From NCBI GenBank assembly GCA_016296675.1, contig JAEDIV010000039.1, forward strand, positions 1 to 17,756: a DNA stretch of 17,756 bases, given 5' to 3'. This document shows positions 7,416-12,572 of this stretch, one piece after another (the stretch's first letter is position 1; each line of letters opens with the position of its first letter). Origin of the DNA: Clostridia bacterium (GTDB lineage: Bacteria; Bacillota; Clostridia; Christensenellales; Aristaeellaceae). Made by a program: the position numbers and the translations under genes. The notes beneath the pieces were generated by a model. The model was not told where the DNA came from. It saw only the letters and a program-made list of their open reading frames with translations, and made no database searches.

Positions 7416-8666
7416 ATGACAAACGTAACCATCATTTCCGGATTCTTAGGTGCGGGCAAAACCACGCTCATTCAGAAGCTTTTAAAGGAAGCCTTCCAGG
7501 GCGAAAAATGCGTTCTTTTGGAAAACGAATACGGCGAAGTCGGCATCGACGGCGGCTTTATGAAGGAAAGCGGCATCGAGATTACCGAGCTCAACTCCGG
7601 CTGCATCTGCTGCACCTTGGCCGGTGATTTTACCGACGCCATCGGCGAAATCGTTGAAAAATTCCATCCCGACCGCCTGATCATCGAGCCCAGCGGCGTC
7701 GGCAAGCTTTCCGATATCCGAAGAGTGGTCGAAGAGCAGGAAAAGGAAACCGGCCTGATTCACTTAACCGGCAGCGCCACGGTCGTGGACGCGGGCAAGT
7801 GCAAGATGTATCTCAAGAACTTCGGCGAATTCTTTGAAGATCAGGTCAAGTGCGCCGAAACCGTTATCTTCAGCCGCACGCAGAAGGTCTCCGAAGAAAA
7901 GCTGGAAACCGCCTATGAACTCGTCCGCGGCCTGAACGCCGAAGCCCGTCTGATCTCCACCCCCTGGGACGACATCGACGGCAAGGTCATCGTGGACGCC
8001 ATTGAGCATCCCGCGCAGCTGATCGACGTAAACACCGTCGTTCCCGCGCATCACCACCATCACCACCACCATCACGATGAGCACGAGCATCATCATGAGC
8101 ACGACGAACACTGCGACTGCCACGAGCATGAGCATCATCATGAGCATGATGAGCACTGCGACTGCCACGAGCATGAGCATCATCATGAGCACGACGAGCA
8201 CTGCGACTGCCACGAGCATGAGCATCATCACGAACATGACGAGCACTGCGACTGCCACGAGCATGAGCATGAGCATCATCATGAGCATGACGAAAACTGC
8301 ACCTGCGGCTGCCATGACCACGAGCACCATCATCATCACCATCATCACGGCCACGATTGCGGCTGCGGACATGATCACGGCCACGACGCAGACGAAGTTT
8401 TTGAGAACATCGGCATCGAGACCGTTAAGAAGATCGACAAGGCGACGCTTGAAAACACGCTCAAGGCGCTTGAAGACGAAGAAAAATTCGGCGTTGTTCT
8501 GCGCATGAAGGGCATCCTCGAAAGCCGCGAGGGCGGATGGATTCATTTCGACTACACCCCCGGCGAATACGAGATCAGAAATGGCAGTGCGGACTACACC
8601 GGCAGACTGTGCATCATCGGCGTAGACCTCAAAAAGGAAACCATCCTGAAAGAACTCGGCATGTGA
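7416..8666 (+). CDS. COG0523/CobW-family metallochaperone GTPase with His/Cys-rich insert
   Basis: This is a G3E P-loop GTPase of the CobW/YciC/ZagA group, cytoplasmic and predicted to bind and hand over a transition metal. Residues 9-17 are Walker A (GFLGAGKTT). GCICC at about 62-66 is the family CxCC metal motif, and IIEPSGVG follows in the expected place. The usual NKxD guanine motif reads SRTQ (IFSRTQKV), so base specificity may be altered. Residues ~212-324 are a low-complexity insert of roughly 57 His and 13 Cys plus acidic residues, made of nine His, four 15-residue repeats and a second His run. A CobW C-terminal domain follows (about 345-410). The 416 residues exceed the core family length because of the insert. 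It is followed after 10 bases by a second GTPase. Zn or Ni handling is inference; no urease, hydrogenase or cobalamin genes are nearby. Confidence 0.9.
   Translation: MTNVTIISGFLGAGKTTLIQKLLKEAFQGEKCVLLENEYGEVGIDGGFMKESGIEITELNSGCICCTLAGDFTDAIGEIVEKFHPDRLIIEPSGVGKLSDIRRVVEEQEKETGLIHLTGSATVVDAGKCKMYLKNFGEFFEDQVKCAETVIFSRTQKVSEEKLETAYELVRGLNAEARLISTPWDDIDGKVIVDAIEHPAQLIDVNTVVPAHHHHHHHHHDEHEHHHEHDEHCDCHEHEHHHEHDEHCDCHEHEHHHEHDEHCDCHEHEHHHEHDEHCDCHEHEHEHHHEHDENCTCGCHDHEHHHHHHHHGHDCGCGHDHGHDADEVFENIGIETVKKIDKATLENTLKALEDEEKFGVVLRMKGILESREGGWIHFDYTPGEYEIRNGSADYTGRLCIIGVDLKKETILKELGM
8079..8309 (+). repeat. 45-bp in-frame tandem repeats encoding EHEHHHEHDEHCDCH units
   Basis: Four 45-bp units run back to back at 8079-8123, 8124-8168, 8169-8213 and 8214-8258. 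A 6-bp GAGCAT insertion and a diverged fifth unit ending in CTCGCH follow. Each unit encodes 15 residues with seven His and a CDC pair. Differences between units are mostly synonymous or CAT/CAC changes, so the peptide is kept while the DNA drifts. Being a multiple of three, copy number can vary without breaking the frame. Confidence 0.95.
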
Positions 8667-8676
8667 GGATTAAAAA

Positions 8677-9639
8677 ATGTCACAGTATAACGACGAACTC
8701 AGAACGCCCATTTACCTGATCACAGGATTTCTGGAGAGCGGCAAAACCAACCTCATCAAAAACATGCTCACCGATGAAGATTTCTCTCAGGGCGAGCGCA
8801 CGCTTTTAATCGTTTGCGAAGAGGGCGAAGAAGAATACGAGAAGGAGCTTCTCAAAAAATCCAACACGGTTATGGAGGTCATTGAATCCTTTGAGGATCT
8901 GACCGAAAACAACCTGGCTCTCATGAACGACAAATACCTTCCCGAGCGCATCATCATCGAATACAACAGCGTCTGGGGCATCGAGAATCTTTTCAGAATC
9001 AAAAAGCCTGTCGAGTGGGAGCTTGCGCAGATGGTTACGCTGATCGACGCGACCACCTTCGACAATTATCTGACCAATATGCGTCAGCTCATGACCGAAG
9101 GCCCGAAGCTTGCCGACCTCGTTATCTTCAACCGCTGTGATGAAAACACCAAAAAGAGCCCCTACCGCCGCATCATCAAGGGCATGAACAATACCTGTAA
9201 CATCATCTTCGAAAACGTGGACGGCACCAGCGACGACGGCGTCGGCGAAGAGGATCTGCCCTACGACATGAAGGCGGACGTGATCGAAATCAAGGACGAT
9301 CAGTTCGGCATCTGGTATATCGACTGCATGGAGCATCCCGCCCGCTACAACGAAAGAAAAATCCGCATCAAGGGCATGGGCTTCCGCCTCGAAAATCTGC
9401 CAAAGAAAACCTACGTCTTCGGCCGCTTCGCCATGACCTGCTGCGCCGACGACATCGGCGGTATCGGCTTCATCTGCCGCTATAAGGACAAGTTCCCCAA
9501 GGAAAAGGAATGGTTCTACTTAAACGCCAAGATCGAATCCGCCTTCAGCGAAATCCACGGCCGCGCCGCCGTAATCCTGGTGGAAGAATCCAGAGAACCC
9601 GCAGAGAAACCCGAAGAAGAACTCGTTTACTTCGGATAA
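8677..9639 (+). CDS. COG0523-like GTPase fused to a YcgQ/TIGR03943-like C-terminal domain
   Basis: The N-terminal part is a CobW-type P-loop GTPase: Walker A GFLESGKT at residues 17-24, IIIEYNSVWG aligning with the family's IIEPSGVG, and a base-recognition motif NRCD (VIFNRCDEN). The CxCC metal motif found in most family members is missing. From about residue 205 the sequence stops looking like CobW_C. It reads FGIWYIDCMEHPARY, then FGRFAMTCCADDIGGIGF, and ends EPAEKPEEELVYF. This resembles the C-terminal domain of YcgQ/TIGR03943 proteins, which partner with UPF0718 permeases and are often encoded beside a COG0523 GTPase. It starts 10 bases after the first GTPase with GAGG upstream. The fusion call rests on motif memory, so it is less certain than the GTPase call. 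Confidence 0.8.
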   Translation: MSQYNDELRTPIYLITGFLESGKTNLIKNMLTDEDFSQGERTLLIVCEEGEEEYEKELLKKSNTVMEVIESFEDLTENNLALMNDKYLPERIIIEYNSVWGIENLFRIKKPVEWELAQMVTLIDATTFDNYLTNMRQLMTEGPKLADLVIFNRCDENTKKSPYRRIIKGMNNTCNIIFENVDGTSDDGVGEEDLPYDMKADVIEIKDDQFGIWYIDCMEHPARYNERKIRIKGMGFRLENLPKKTYVFGRFAMTCCADDIGGIGFICRYKDKFPKEKEWFYLNAKIESAFSEIHGRAAVILVEESREPAEKPEEELVYFG

Positions 9640-9652
9640 GCAAATAAAAAAC

Positions 9653-9696
9653 GCCCCGATCCGCACTTGAACTCAAGCAGATCGGGGCATCTTTTT
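9653..9696 (+). terminator. Rho-independent terminator of the GTPase operon
   Basis: GCCCCGATC and GATCGGGGC form a perfect 9-bp stem, with a further CTTG/CAAG stem in the loop, followed by CATCTTTTT. It lies 13 bases after the second GTPase stop. Confidence 0.9.
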
Positions 9697-9720
9697 GCAT
9701 CAGCTCAGCCTCGCACTTTA

Positions 9721-9764
9721 CAGACTTCAGTCTGTTTTCCGTAGGGCGGGGGCTTGCTCCCGCC
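9721..9764 (+). repeat. Dispersed hairpin repeat, copy A
   Basis: It begins with the hairpin CAGACTTCAGTCTG, then TTTTCCGTAGGG, then the GC-rich hairpin GGCGGGGGCTTGCTCCCGCC. The same order and much of the same sequence recur at 11891-11937. This two-hairpin layout is typical of short non-coding dispersed repeats in related gut Clostridia (recalled, not searched). Confidence 0.75.
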
Positions 9765-9923
9765 GCTTCTCGGCATTTGATGGCATTCAAACATCCGTTA
9801 ACTCTCTCTCATCAGATGGAGCCCTCGGAACACGAGGCTTTTTGGGGAAATCAGCTGCATTCCCGCGTCCCCCAAGCCTTCCTTGGAAGAATAGCTACAG
9901 GCATATCTTGAATCCGCACCGCT

Positions 9924-9943
9924 AAACAGACCATAGTCTGTTT
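9924..9943. repeat. CAGAC/GTCTG hairpin, partial repeat
   Basis: AAACAGAC and GTCTGTTT form a perfect 8-bp stem around CATA. It matches the first hairpin of copies A and B but lacks the GC-rich second hairpin, so it may be a degraded third copy. Confidence 0.5.
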
Positions 9944-10017
9944 TAATACAAGCAAATCACCTTTGGATCGCCCAATGTCCATTCCCTACTGGTTTAGCAA
10001 ACAATCCATGTTGAGTA

Positions 10018-10031
10018 CGATGCCGGCATCG
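10018..10031. repeat. 14-bp perfect palindrome CGATGCCGGCATCG
   Basis: A fully self-complementary site in a gene-free stretch. It could be a protein-binding site or chance; no neighbour assigns it a role. Confidence 0.4.
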
Positions 10032-10060
10032 TCCCAAACTTATCGCTTTATACAGCAATA

Positions 10061-10105
10061 AACAACCGGCGCAGATGTATATTCCCTCCATCTGCGCCGG
10101 TTGTT
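10061..10105. terminator. Terminator downstream of the XRE pair, probably bidirectional
   Basis: A perfect 17-bp stem (10061-10077 with 10089-10105) closes an 11-nt loop. It starts 7 bases past the stop of the last XRE gene on the minus strand, where it is followed by TTTATTG. On the plus strand it is followed by ATTCTTTTATT. Confidence 0.8.
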
Positions 10106-10111
10106 ATTCTT

Positions 10112-10363
10112 TTATTCCTCAGCCCGTTCCAATCCCTCAAAGAATTCGTCATATTGACAGCCATATATCTTCTTAAGCTCTACAAGTACACTCGCACGGA
10201 TGTTCAGCTCTCCCGCTTCATACTTTGCATACGTTGTTCTACCAATGTCGCATCCACGTCTTTGAAGTTCCGCACACAATTTTTCCTGCGAAATTTTATG
10301 CTGGTTTCTCAGCCTTTTTAAGTTGTCCCCCATATTCAAATCGCGCCGAATCTTCTGCTCCAT
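10112..10363 (-). CDS. XRE-family helix-turn-helix regulator (distal)
   Basis: This small cytoplasmic DNA-binding protein of about 83 residues has a single Cro/C1-type HTH: NLKRLRNQHKISQEKLCAELQ, then the recognition-helix region GRTTYAKYEAGELNIRASVL. A short tail follows, with no sensor domain. I start it at the ATG at 10363, which has GAGG 10 bases upstream; a TTG at 10369 would overlap the preceding gene's stop and add two residues. It is the second gene of a two-regulator operon. Which operators it reads cannot be told, but the palindromes upstream of the pair are the obvious candidates. The two paralogous-looking regulators differ widely in sequence. Confidence 0.85.
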   Translation of the reverse strand: MEQKIRRDLNMGDNLKRLRNQHKISQEKLCAELQRRGCDIGRTTYAKYEAGELNIRASVLVELKKIYGCQYDEFFEGLERAEE

Positions 10364-10365
10364 CC

Positions 10366-10620
10366 TCAATCATCCTCAGGATCGTCATCAAACGAGTAAT
10401 CATTCAATTCATCAAAATTCAAAAATTCGGAAAGCGTCATATTGAATGCAATCGCCACCTTATGAAGCGTTTTTACACGCGGATTTTTCGTAATGCCTCT
10501 AACGATGTTATCCAGCGTAGACTGCTTGACATCACTCATCGTAGCAAGCTTATTAATCGCAATTCCGCGTTCTTTGCATAATTGGCGAATCCTTCGTATA
10601 TATATTTCAGAATACTCCAT
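10366..10620 (-). CDS. XRE-family helix-turn-helix regulator (proximal)
   Basis: This is an 84-residue Cro/C1-type HTH protein. The HTH core is RRIRQLCKERGIAINKLATMSDVKQSTLDNIVRG, broken here by family position as helices 1-4, and the tail is acidic (FDDDPEDD). I start it at the ATG at 10620 because GGAG lies 9 bases upstream; in-frame ATGs at 10635 and 10650 have no ribosome site and would run into operator 1. It faces the SLOG gene across a 160-base gap with three similar palindromes. The nearest palindrome is only 25 bases from this start, which suggests autoregulation. The stop overlaps or nearly touches the second regulator, so the two are co-expressed. Confidence 0.85.
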   Translation of the reverse strand: MEYSEIYIRRIRQLCKERGIAINKLATMSDVKQSTLDNIVRGITKNPRVKTLHKVAIAFNMTLSEFLNFDELNDYSFDDDPEDD

Positions 10621-10642
10621 GCATTTCGTCTCCATGTTATCA

Positions 10643-10660
10643 TTACCCATATATGGGTTA
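10643..10660. promoter_or_regulatory. Operator 1 of the divergent XRE/SLOG region
   Basis: TTACCCATATATGGGTTA contains the perfect 14-bp palindrome ACCCATATATGGGT at 10645-10658. It shares the ACCC...GGGT frame and spacing with operators 2 and 3 and lies just upstream of the proximal XRE start. Confidence 0.65.
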
Positions 10661-10692
10661 ATATGATGATAACAATCAACACATACACAATT

Positions 10693-10706
10693 ACCCGTAT
10701 TCGGGT
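10693..10706. promoter_or_regulatory. Operator 2, overlapping the -35 box
   Basis: ACCCGTATTCGGGT has 5-bp perfect arms around 4 bases. Its last base is the first base of the TTGACA -35 element of the SLOG promoter, so a bound protein would block polymerase. Confidence 0.7.
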
Positions 10707-10735
10707 TGACATGGAAAATATATGCGCGCTACAAT
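10706..10735 (+). promoter_or_regulatory. Strong promoter of the SLOG gene
   Basis: A consensus -35 TTGACA at 10706-10711 and -10 TACAAT at 10730-10735 are separated by 18 bases. Transcription would start at about 10742, inside operator 3. Confidence 0.8.
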
Positions 10736-10736
10736 A

Positions 10737-10760
10737 GAATTACCCGTTTGCGGGTAATTC
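10737..10760. promoter_or_regulatory. Operator 3, at the transcription start
   Basis: A near-perfect 24-bp palindrome: arms GAATTACCCG and CGGGTAATTC around TTTG. It is the best of the three sites and covers the predicted start of the SLOG transcript. Confidence 0.75.
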
Positions 10761-10780
10761 TATTCTTAGGAAGCGATTCT

Positions 10781-11206
10781 ATGCCAGCCTGCACCTTTTT
10801 CGGCCATCGGGATGCTCCATCGCATATCAGGCCGCTTCTTCGCGCGGCGATCATTGACCTGATTGAAAAACACGCTGTCGATCACTTTTATGTCGGAAGA
10901 CAAGGCGCGTTTGACGCCATGGTTCAATCGGTTTTCAAAGAACTGAGGCCCATATATCCAAAGGTTCGCTTTTACGTAGTTCTTGAGCGGATGCCCGGAA
11001 GAGAAACAGGCAATATTGATTCAGAATGGACGCTCCTTCCCGAAGGAATTGAGCTTGCGCCGCCCCGCTTCGCCATTGTAAGGCGCAACGAATGGATGCT
11101 GAAATCCTCCGACTATGTAATCGCCTATGTCTGTCGTTCTTTTGGCGGCGCTGCACATTTTATGGATCTGGCAATAAAGCGCGGCAAAACCGTTATCAGG
11201 CTATGA
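10781..11206 (+). CDS. SLOG-fold (YpsA/DUF1273-like) small protein
   Basis: This 141-residue cytoplasmic protein of the Rossmann-like SLOG group shows CTFFGHRDAP at the N-terminus, FYVGRQGAFDAMV (nucleotide-loop region) at about 41-53, and a closing SDYVIAYVCRSFGGAAHF-type segment near residues 109-126. SLOG domains are predicted to bind or make nucleotide-derived ligands, and some sit in conflict systems; the role of this stand-alone form is unknown. I start at the ATG at 10781, with AGGAAG 8 bases upstream; longer readings run into the promoter and operators. It is tightly placed behind a strong promoter with two overlapping palindromes and two divergent XRE genes, so it looks like a repressed, inducible gene. 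Confidence 0.8.
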   Translation: MPACTFFGHRDAPSHIRPLLRAAIIDLIEKHAVDHFYVGRQGAFDAMVQSVFKELRPIYPKVRFYVVLERMPGRETGNIDSEWTLLPEGIELAPPRFAIVRRNEWMLKSSDYVIAYVCRSFGGAAHFMDLAIKRGKTVIRL

Positions 11207-11211
11207 AACAC

Positions 11212-11716
11212 AAAAACAGACCGCAGACAAATCGTCTGCGGCCCGGTATAATTATGAGAAAGATCAGTAAGGGATACTCAATGTTTCACGGGTTTGTCCC
11301 TAACCTTGGGGATACGGCGTCAGAACCGTTTTCCTTTGGGTGCGACCTTGCTAAAACGGAATACGGATATTTCTGTGGGGGTACCGGAAATGGCTCTCCA
11401 CGATCCTGACGCCATTGGGTCGCTCGGGTAACAAATCGTTATGAGTTTACTTCCATTGATCCTGTTTGTTTCTCTGCTTCGCCTGACTAAAATCATCAGT
11501 TGTCTTTAGTAAGGACGGATGAGTTCTGATTTTGTTTCGCCTATAAATGATTGGAAAACCATCTGAATTCGATCGTTTTTATCTAAAGCAGGCGAAGCAG
11601 AGTACCTGGTGTTTGATGTTATCCTTGTGGTCCAACGGCATCGCCTCCCCTTTTGATTCATGCTTTTCTGAGCAGGATTCATGCGGGTGGTGTTTTTTTA
11701 GCCGCTCCCTTTGCTC
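11212..11716 (-). ncRNA. Candidate large structured non-coding RNA (~505 nt)
   Basis: The minus strand has a near-consensus promoter at 11723-11751, no convincing CDS, and a terminator with U-tract at 11213-11241. The predicted transcript has many complementary segments: TGAGCA/TGCTCA at 11712-11717 and 11669-11674; GCGG/CCGC nested inside; a perfect 14-bp helix joining 11589-11602 to 11472-11485; an 8-bp helix joining 11406-11413 to 11316-11323; and a 7-bp hairpin joining 11353-11359 to 11326-11332. The loop of that hairpin (11342-11347) can pair 6 bp with 11418-11423, crossing the 8-bp helix, i.e. a pseudoknot. Size and complexity recall the ornate large RNAs (ROOL, GOLLD, OLE), but I cannot assign a family. 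A divergent pseudogene is the main alternative. Confidence 0.65.
11213..11241 (-). terminator. Terminator of the candidate ncRNA
   Basis: CCGCAGAC / GTCTGCGG forms an 8-bp perfect stem. Only on the minus strand is it followed by a U-rich run (TCTGTTTTTG), so it ends a minus-strand transcript, although it may also slow transcription leaving the SLOG gene. Confidence 0.8.
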
Positions 11717-11722
11717 ACCTGT

Positions 11723-11751
11723 ATCGTATCATAAAACGCAGCATTTGTCAA
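11723..11751 (-). promoter_or_regulatory. Strong promoter of the candidate ncRNA
   Basis: On the minus strand, TTGACA (11746-11751) and TACGAT (11723-11728) are separated by exactly 17 bases, with AT-rich sequence upstream. The predicted start is about 11716. Confidence 0.75.
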
Positions 11752-11769
11752 TATCAAATTAACATATTA

Positions 11770-11803
11770 TGCAAAATAAATTTATATGTAAATTTATTTT
11801 GCA
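11770..11803. repeat. AT-rich 15-bp inverted repeat
   Basis: GCAAAATAAATTTA and TAAATTTATTTTGC (11771-11784, 11789-11802) are perfectly complementary around TATG, with one more T/A pair outside. It sits about 20 bases upstream of the ncRNA -35 box, where it could be an UP-like or operator element. It has no U-tract and is not a standard terminator. Confidence 0.6.
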
Positions 11804-11890
11804 CATTTCATCATTTTGTTAAGTGCAAAAATGCATAAAGAAGCATTCTCGGAAGAAAGAGGCATGGTAACATTCACAAATGCCGCGTTT

Positions 11891-11937
11891 CAGACTATGA
11901 TCTGTTTTCGTAGGGTGGGGGCTTACTCCCGCCCTAC
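11891..11937 (+). repeat. Dispersed hairpin repeat, copy B
   Basis: CAGACTATGATCTG, then TTTTCGTAGGGTGGGGGCTTACTCCC and closing GCCCTAC. The layout matches copy A at 9721-9764: a weak hairpin, TTTTC, then a strong GC-rich hairpin. Here the second stem is longer, GTAGGGTGGG with CCCGCCCTAC (one G-U). Confidence 0.75.
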
Positions 11938-11963
11938 CACGCAATTTGTTTGCGACGATAAAG

Positions 11964-11993
11964 CAGTGGGGCTGTTGTGCAACAGCCCCACTG
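11964..11993. terminator. Long perfect hairpin after iorB
   Basis: CAGTGGGGCTGTTG and CAACAGCCCCACTG are perfect 14-bp arms two bases apart. It follows the iorB stop by six bases on the minus strand, where the 3' flank is only CTTTAT. On the plus strand it is followed by TCTTTTT. It is probably a bidirectional terminator. Confidence 0.75.
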
Positions 11994-11998
11994 TCTTT

Positions 11999-12571
11999 TT
12001 ACTGCGCTCTTCCCATGAGGAAGGCTTTTTTGTTGAGCTCCACGAACTGAGGCTTTACGATCTTTTCGATGGCTTCCATCCATGCGCTCTCTTCGATTTC
12101 GGGCATGTACTTGGAAAGAACGCCCAGAAGCACGGTATTGACCGCTTTTCCGCTTCCGGCGGATTCCGCCAGATCCAGGGCGTTTACGCTGATCACATCT
12201 GCGTCCTTTTTAAGTTTTTCCGAAACGTTCTCCGGATACGCCATTGCTCCTGAGATAACCGGCATAGGATAGATTTCGCGGGTGTTGGTGATGACCTTGC
12301 CCTCCGGCGCCAGATGTCCGATCCAGCGGGCGGCTTCTATCGCCTCAAAGGAGAGGATGAAATCGGCCTCGCCGGGATCGACGATGGGCGAATACACTTT
12401 TTCGCCGTATTTGACATACGTTACGACGCTGCCGCCCCTCTGGGACATGCCGTGTACTTCGCTTAACTTTACGTCATAGCCTTTTTCAATCAGCACGTGT
12501 CCGATCAAACGGGACGCGAGCAGCGTTCCCTGTCCGCCGACGCCGACGATCATAATGGAAGTATTCTTCAT
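11999..12571 (-). CDS. iorB: Indolepyruvate:ferredoxin oxidoreductase, beta subunit
   Basis: IorB is the small subunit of the oxygen-sensitive enzyme that interconverts aryl-pyruvates and aryl-acetyl-CoA with ferredoxin. The 190 residues match the family. The N-terminus has the typical IMIVGVGGQGTLLASRL segment (gamma-type pyruvate oxidoreductase domain), followed by SEVHGMSQRGGSVVTYVKYG, a strong family signature. The start at 12571 has GGGGAGGG upstream and lies one base after the iorA stop, so the subunits are coupled. It ends at a long hairpin. No cofactor motif is expected in this subunit; the TPP and Fe-S sites are in IorA. Confidence 0.95.
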   Translation of the reverse strand: MKNTSIMIVGVGGQGTLLASRLIGHVLIEKGYDVKLSEVHGMSQRGGSVVTYVKYGEKVYSPIVDPGEADFILSFEAIEAARWIGHLAPEGKVITNTREIYPMPVISGAMAYPENVSEKLKKDADVISVNALDLAESAGSGKAVNTVLLGVLSKYMPEIEESAWMEAIEKIVKPQFVELNKKAFLMGRAQ

Positions 12572-12572
12572 A

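Larger units (their letters stand above)
9697..10060. other. Gene-free stretch with small hairpin repeats
   Basis: No convincing gene is present. It holds a CAGACT-type repeat at 9721-9764, a small hairpin CCTCG/CGAGG at 9823-9837 followed by CTTTTT (terminator-like), a CAGAC/GTCTG hairpin at 9924-9943, and a 14-bp perfect palindrome at 10018-10031. An open frame at 9695-9925 runs through these repeats and has no family features. Confidence 0.6.

Noticed and set aside
8079..8309. Tandem repeats as a CRISPR-like array
   Set aside because: The units are contiguous with no spacers and are in frame within a protein.
7764..8546. 260-codon minus-strand frame rich in Met and Val
   Set aside because: It is the complement of the CAT/CAC and GAG repeats of the metallochaperone; the low-complexity product is an artefact of the repeat.
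9695..9925. 76-codon plus-strand open frame
   Set aside because: It starts just after the operon terminator and runs through dispersed hairpin repeats, with no ribosome site.
11579..11641. 20-codon minus-strand ORF inside the candidate RNA, after GGGGAGG
   Set aside because: The ribosome-like GGAGG is only 2 bases from the ATG, and the ORF runs into the 14-bp structural helix. It is noted in case the RNA turns out to encode a leader peptide.
11547..11838. Short plus-strand open frames over the orphan RNA region
   Set aside because: No ribosome site or family resemblance; they overlap the minus-strand promoter and helices of the candidate RNA.
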